Below the pieces are notes generated by a model. The model worked only from the letters and a program-made list of their open reading frames with translations. It was not told the origin of the DNA and did not search any database. This document shows, in pieces, positions 61,713 to 64,000 of a stretch of DNA of 64,000 nt. Positions within the stretch are counted from its first letter, which is position 1, and the number at the start of each line of letters is the position of its first letter. The DNA lies in the NCBI GenBank assembly GCA_031546845.1, contig JAVBJT010000006.1, forward strand, positions 186,001 to 250,000. Reading direction: 5' to 3'. This stretch comes from Azoarcus sp031546845 (lineage in GTDB: Bacteria > Pseudomonadota > Gammaproteobacteria > Burkholderiales > Rhodocyclaceae). Made by a program: the position numbers and the translations under genes.

Positions 61713-61805
61713 TGGCGGAGGATCAGGGATTCGAACCCTGGCGCCCGGTTTTCGCCGGACTCTTCCTTAGCAGGGAAGCGCCTTTGGCCGCTCGGCCAAT
61801 CCTCC
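61713..61805 (-). tRNA. tRNA-Ser (anticodon GCT)
   Basis: Canonical class II: acceptor GGAGGAT/ATCCTCC, G73 and CCA, anticodon arm CTTCC-CTGCTAA-GGAAG, variable arm with GTCCGG/CCGGGC stem and GAAA loop, T arm CAGGG-TTCGAAT-CCCTG. Confidence 0.93.
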
Positions 61806-61813
61806 TTGAAACG

Positions 61814-61889
61814 TGGTCAGCCTGGTCAGGATCGAACTGACGGCCTCATGCTCCCCGAGCATGCGCGCTACCTGCTGCGCCACAGGCTG
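61814..61889 (-). tRNA. tRNA-Pro (anticodon GGG)
   Basis: Acceptor CAGCCTG/CAGGCTG, A73 and CCA, D stem GCGC/GCGC, anticodon arm CATGC-TCGGGGA-GCATG, T arm GTCAG-TTCGATC-CTGAC. Confidence 0.9.
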
Positions 61890-61895
61890 ACAAAC

Positions 61896-61971
61896 TGGCC
61901 TCGCCCGCAGGATTCGAACCTGCATCCCCCGGCTTCGTAGACCGGTGCTCATCCAGTTGAGCTTGGGCGAG
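61896..61971 (-). tRNA. tRNA-Arg (anticodon ACG), A8 variant
   Basis: Acceptor CTCGCCC/GGGCGAG, G73 and CCA, D stem GCTC/GAGC, anticodon arm CCGGT-CTACGAA-GCCGG, T arm GCAGG-TTCGAAT-CCTGC. Position 8 is A instead of the near-universal U. Confidence 0.88.
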
Positions 61972-62153
61972 AATGACTTTGGCGGGCCGAGAACGATGAT
62001 GACGGGAAATATGCTTTCGCTATAGCGCTCTCGCCGTTACCCGCCTGAGTTGGCAGTCTTGTGTCCAACTTTTCTGAAAGAGCAGTGTTACCCTCTTGGA
62101 CTCCAATCCAAATGGACACGCTTGATTTCTGCTCTCGGATTCTTACACCCACT
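61972..62153. other. Gap between tRNA-Arg(ACG) and the plus-strand gene
   Basis: About 180 bases. It may hold the promoter of the plus-strand gene; the ATG at 62061 is an alternative start for that gene. No tRNA-like fold found by eye. Confidence 0.4.
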
Positions 62154-63248
62154 ATGGTCAACATCTCCGCATCCAGTTCCGACGACCACCTCGCGAGCCG
62201 CGTGCGCAGGCTTGCCTGGGAAGGTGCCGATCTCATCGACATCTCCGTCGTTCAAGCGCCTTATGGACATCTTCTGGCGCTGACGGCGGATGGCGGCCTG
62301 CACGGTGTCAATCTGGAAAGCGGCATGATCACCAAGCTCAGTCGCATCTCTCTGCCAACATTCGAGCCCGAGGAGGACAACTACCTCGGCCAGCGCCGCC
62401 TGCGGCTGCACGCCAGTGCGAATGGTGAATTCGCAGCGATTGTCCTTGACTACGATCAGCCCGGGCTGCTTGTCAGGGCGGCTGATGGCGCGGTCACGCT
62501 GCGCCTCGACGGGGGTGACTATCTTCCAGAAACGGTGCCGTTCAGCGCCAGCTTTACACGCCATGCCGGGCGTGATGTGCTAATCCACCGCACGGCCTGG
62601 AATCGGCTCGACGTAAGTGATGCAGCGACAGGCGCTCTCTTGACAGAGCGTCATATGGCGCCTTTGGAGAATGGCCAGCCGAGACCCGCCCATTATCTCG
62701 AGTACTTCCACGGGCGCTTGGCGATTAGCCCTGATGGCGACCGCATCTTCGACGACGGCTGGATCTGGCATCCGGTTGCCGTGCCGTGTGTCTGGTCGCT
62801 CACCGACTGGTTGGTGCGTAACGTCTGGGAAAGCGAAGATGGCGCTTCCCGGCTCAGCCCCGCTATCCGCGAAGACTGGACTATCCCGACTTGCTGGATC
62901 GACAACCGGCACCTTGCTCAATGGGTCCTTGCCGATTGGAACGACAAGGAGTTGGAGGAAATCTCGAACAATGCTGGTGTGTCTATCTATGATCTCGACG
63001 CCAGCCCCGAGCCCACGCGACGACGCCTGCCGATACCGTTGGAACGCGCTGATGTGCGGGATCTGTTCAGCGATGGCACGCGCTTATTTGTGGCTTCCGA
63101 GAGCGGCGTGACGGTGTGGGACATCGCCTCGGGCGAACAGCGCGGCAGTGGCTATCCCGGCTTCGTGGCGAGGTTGCACGACCGAGTGCGAAAAACCTTA
63201 ATATCGTTCGGGCCAGCGCAGATCGTTGAGTTGTATCTCGAGGAGTGA
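62154..63248 (+). CDS. Hypothetical propeller-like protein embedded in the tRNA array
   Basis: About 364 residues from ATG 62154 (MVNISASSSDDHLASRVRR); an in-frame ATG at 62061 would add 31. No family recognised. The sequence has repeated strand-turn blocks with hydrophobic-G/D-W endings (HLLALTADGGLHGVNLESG, GLLVRAADGAVTLRLDGG, LAISPDGDRIFDDGWIW, LFVASESGVTVWDIASGE), as in WD40- or YVTN-like beta-propellers. No signal peptide or catalytic motif is seen. It is the only gene transcribed against the tRNAs. Codon use and GC look close to the surroundings. Confidence 0.65.
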   Translation: MVNISASSSDDHLASRVRRLAWEGADLIDISVVQAPYGHLLALTADGGLHGVNLESGMITKLSRISLPTFEPEEDNYLGQRRLRLHASANGEFAAIVLDYDQPGLLVRAADGAVTLRLDGGDYLPETVPFSASFTRHAGRDVLIHRTAWNRLDVSDAATGALLTERHMAPLENGQPRPAHYLEYFHGRLAISPDGDRIFDDGWIWHPVAVPCVWSLTDWLVRNVWESEDGASRLSPAIREDWTIPTCWIDNRHLAQWVLADWNDKELEEISNNAGVSIYDLDASPEPTRRRLPIPLERADVRDLFSDGTRLFVASESGVTVWDIASGEQRGSGYPGFVARLHDRVRKTLISFGPAQIVELYLEE

Positions 63249-63260
63249 TGGATTGTAAAA

Positions 63261-63352
63261 TGGCGGAGAGGGTGAGATTCGAACCCTGGCGCCGCATCGC
63301 TGCAGCCTTCTTCTTTCCAAGCAGCGCCCTTTGTCCTCTCGGACATCTCTCC
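63261..63352 (-). tRNA. tRNA-Ser-like gene (anticodon GGA), degenerate
   Basis: Class II layout with acceptor GGAGAGA/CCTCTCC (last pair A-C), G73 and CCA, anticodon loop TTGGAAA. The anticodon stem has at least two mismatches (GCTGC against GAAGA), and the T stem pairs only three of five around TTCGAAT. Probably decaying. Confidence 0.6.
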
Positions 63353-63475
63353 GAAAAAAATCATAGCCCGCGCGTGGTCGCTGTCTTTCGCCCGAGCGCC
63401 ACCCGGACACCGACAGCGCGTTGTACTCCCCTGCGCGGTGGGGTAGGCCTGGCTGGGGCCGGTCTTTCGTTACCG
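63353..63475. other. Spacer in the tRNA array
   Basis: About 120 bases, GC-rich, with no recognisable tRNA. Its right end abuts the first copy of the 228-base duplication. Confidence 0.4.
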
Positions 63476-63526
63476 CTAACGCTGGAGGAAGACGGCTGAC
63501 GCCAGCCAGGATCGCCTTCCCTATGT

Positions 63527-63602
63527 TGGTCTCGCGCCTCCGACTCGAACGGAGATCCTCCTGCTCCCAGGGCAGGTGACTTGCCAATTAGCCCAACGCG
63601 AG
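63527..63602 (-). tRNA. tRNA-Pro (anticodon TGG), copy 1, C33 variant
   Basis: Acceptor CTCGCGT/GCGCGAG, A73 and CCA, D stem GGCT/AGTC, anticodon arm CCTGC-CCTGGGA-GCAGG, T arm CTCCG-TTCGAGT-CGGAG. The base before the anticodon is C rather than the near-universal U33. Confidence 0.85.
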
Positions 63603-63608
63603 AAAATC

Positions 63609-63692
63609 TGGTGGAGGCCCGGGGTATCGAACCCTCATCGTCAAGATCCTTGCAAGGGATCCCCGCAGCCCGCTGCTGCTGGCTGCGCCCCC
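63609..63692 (-). tRNA. tRNA-Ala-like gene (anticodon TGC), copy 1
   Basis: Anticodon arm GATCC-CTTGCAA-GGATC, 3' GGCCTCC-A-CCA pairs with 5' GGGGGCG except the last pair. D arm AGCC/GGCT with a GCAGCAGC loop and about five extra bases before the anticodon stem; T stem has two mismatches (GAGGG against CCCCG). Non-canonical or decaying. Confidence 0.55.
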
Positions 63693-63754
63693 TGGAAGTT
63701 ACGCTAACGCCGGAGGAAGACGGCTGACGCCAGCCAGGATCGCCTTCCCTATAT

Positions 63755-63830
63755 TGGTCTCGCGCCTCCGACTCGAACGGAGATCCTCCTGCTCCCAGGG
63801 CAGGTGACTTGCCAATTAGCCCAACGCGAG
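63755..63830 (-). tRNA. tRNA-Pro (anticodon TGG), copy 2, C33 variant
   Basis: Identical in the gene body to copy 1, including C33 and the encoded CCA; produced by the 228-base duplication. Confidence 0.85.
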
Positions 63831-63836
63831 AAAATC

Positions 63837-63911
63837 TGGTGGAGGCCCGGGGTATCGAACTCTCATCGTCAAGATCCTTGCAAGGGATCTCCGCAGCCCG
63901 CTGCTGCCCCC
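63837..63911 (-). tRNA. tRNA-Ala-like gene (anticodon TGC), copy 2, altered 5' half
   Basis: Same anticodon arm as copy 1, but nine bases shorter in the 5' half: the D arm is reduced to GCAG-CGGG-CTGC and the T stem is GAGAG against CCCCG. CCA is encoded. Confidence 0.5.
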
Positions 63912-63921
63912 GAAATCCGTT

Positions 63922-63999
63922 TGGCTGCGCACCCTGGAATCGAACCAGGCTCATTCCTGATTAACAGTCAGGCGCCTACACCGTGCTTGCTCGTGCGCA
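63922..63999 (-). tRNA. tRNA-Asn (anticodon GTT)
   Basis: Acceptor TGCGCAC/GTGCGCA, G73 and CCA, anticodon arm CCTGA-CTGTTAA-TCAGG, T arm CCTGG-TTCGATT-CCAGG. The D region (GAGCAAGCACGGTGTAGGC) lacks U8 and has a weak D stem. Last gene before the window edge; the array probably continues. Confidence 0.8.
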
Positions 64000-64000
64000 T

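Larger units (their letters stand above)
63476..63908. repeat. Tandem duplication, period 228 bases, carrying Pro and Ala tRNA genes
   Basis: Bases 63476-63680 recur at 63704-63908 with about four differences in 205. The unit begins CTAACGC and contains a 50-base spacer, tRNA-Pro(TGG) and a tRNA-Ala(TGC)-like gene. The copies differ most at the 5' end of the Ala gene. Confidence 0.92.

Noticed and set aside
60538..63999. CRISPR-like regular repeats
   Set aside because: The recurring GATTCGAACC-type words are T-arm sequences of tRNA genes; spacing and folds fit tRNAs, not repeat-spacer units.
58531..64000. Integrase, attachment site or conjugation genes bounding the array
   Set aside because: None found in the window; a mobile origin for the array remains inference.

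Overview
This is a GC-rich, densely coded chromosomal segment that looks betaproteobacterial, probably from the Rhodocyclales or a neighbouring order. The reasons are paired acnA and acnB genes, an argD-argF-argG operon next to DUF3579 and rpsT-murJ, an exbB-exbD-lpxK-Trm112-kdsB-adk operon, and a Pseudomonas-type minor pilin operon. Species cannot be fixed from the sequence alone. All calls come from reading motifs and gene order; no database search was run.

1-12.3 kb: the tail of an MFS transporter, an MscS-type channel, a DUF3014 protein, divergently transcribed acnB and acnA, a DUF6394 membrane protein with a two-RCK potassium channel, dodecin and a DUF1161 periplasmic protein. 12.4-21.5 kb: housekeeping genes including a DUF2461 protein, a beta-class glutathione transferase, an S4 RNA-binding protein, an Ap4A phosphorylase-like protein, a YkgJ protein, a SEC-C protein, a TrmB-like methyltransferase, dusC, a DUF3857/transglutaminase protein and rpmE. 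21.6-29.2 kb: an ArnT-like glycosyltransferase, pgi, orn, an M48 protease, rsgA and a BktB-like thiolase.

29.2-38.7 kb (minus strand): a type IV pilus accessory operon in the order FimT/GspH, pilV, pilW, pilX, pilY1, PilY2-like, pilE. It runs on into a retropepsin-like protease, a NUDIX CoA pyrophosphatase and a CobD/CbiB-like protein. 38.9-41.6 kb is an accessory patch: a frameshifted transposase remnant, then a two-gene unit (ferritin-like diiron oxygenase and its 2Fe-2S/FAD reductase) driven by a strong promoter whose spacer is filled by a TetR-type palindrome.

41.6-58.5 kb: conserved genes again: YjfB, YajQ, ppnP, DUF2788, argG-argF-argD, DUF3579, rpsT, murJ, a Raf-kinase-inhibitor-like protein, ggt, a PPi-type phosphofructokinase, adk, kdsB, Trm112, lpxK, exbD, exbB and a DUF945 protein.

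58.6-64.0 kb is the most unusual part: a tRNA array running off the right edge. Twenty-three tRNA or tRNA-like genes, all on the minus strand, sit with an RtcB RNA ligase and an HNH endonuclease downstream in the same direction; one unrecognised propeller-like gene lies on the plus strand among them. Several tRNAs are non-canonical: four have leucine anticodons on short-variable-arm (class I) bodies, one has a long variable arm with a UAU anticodon, and others have altered D arms, altered T loops, C33 or A8. A 228-bp tandem duplication carries a Pro and an Ala tRNA. The array resembles tRNA arrays known from mobile elements, but no integrase or attachment site lies in the window. Coupling it to an RNA-repair ligase suggests a stand-alone translation-backup or tRNA-damage-repair module; that is inference.
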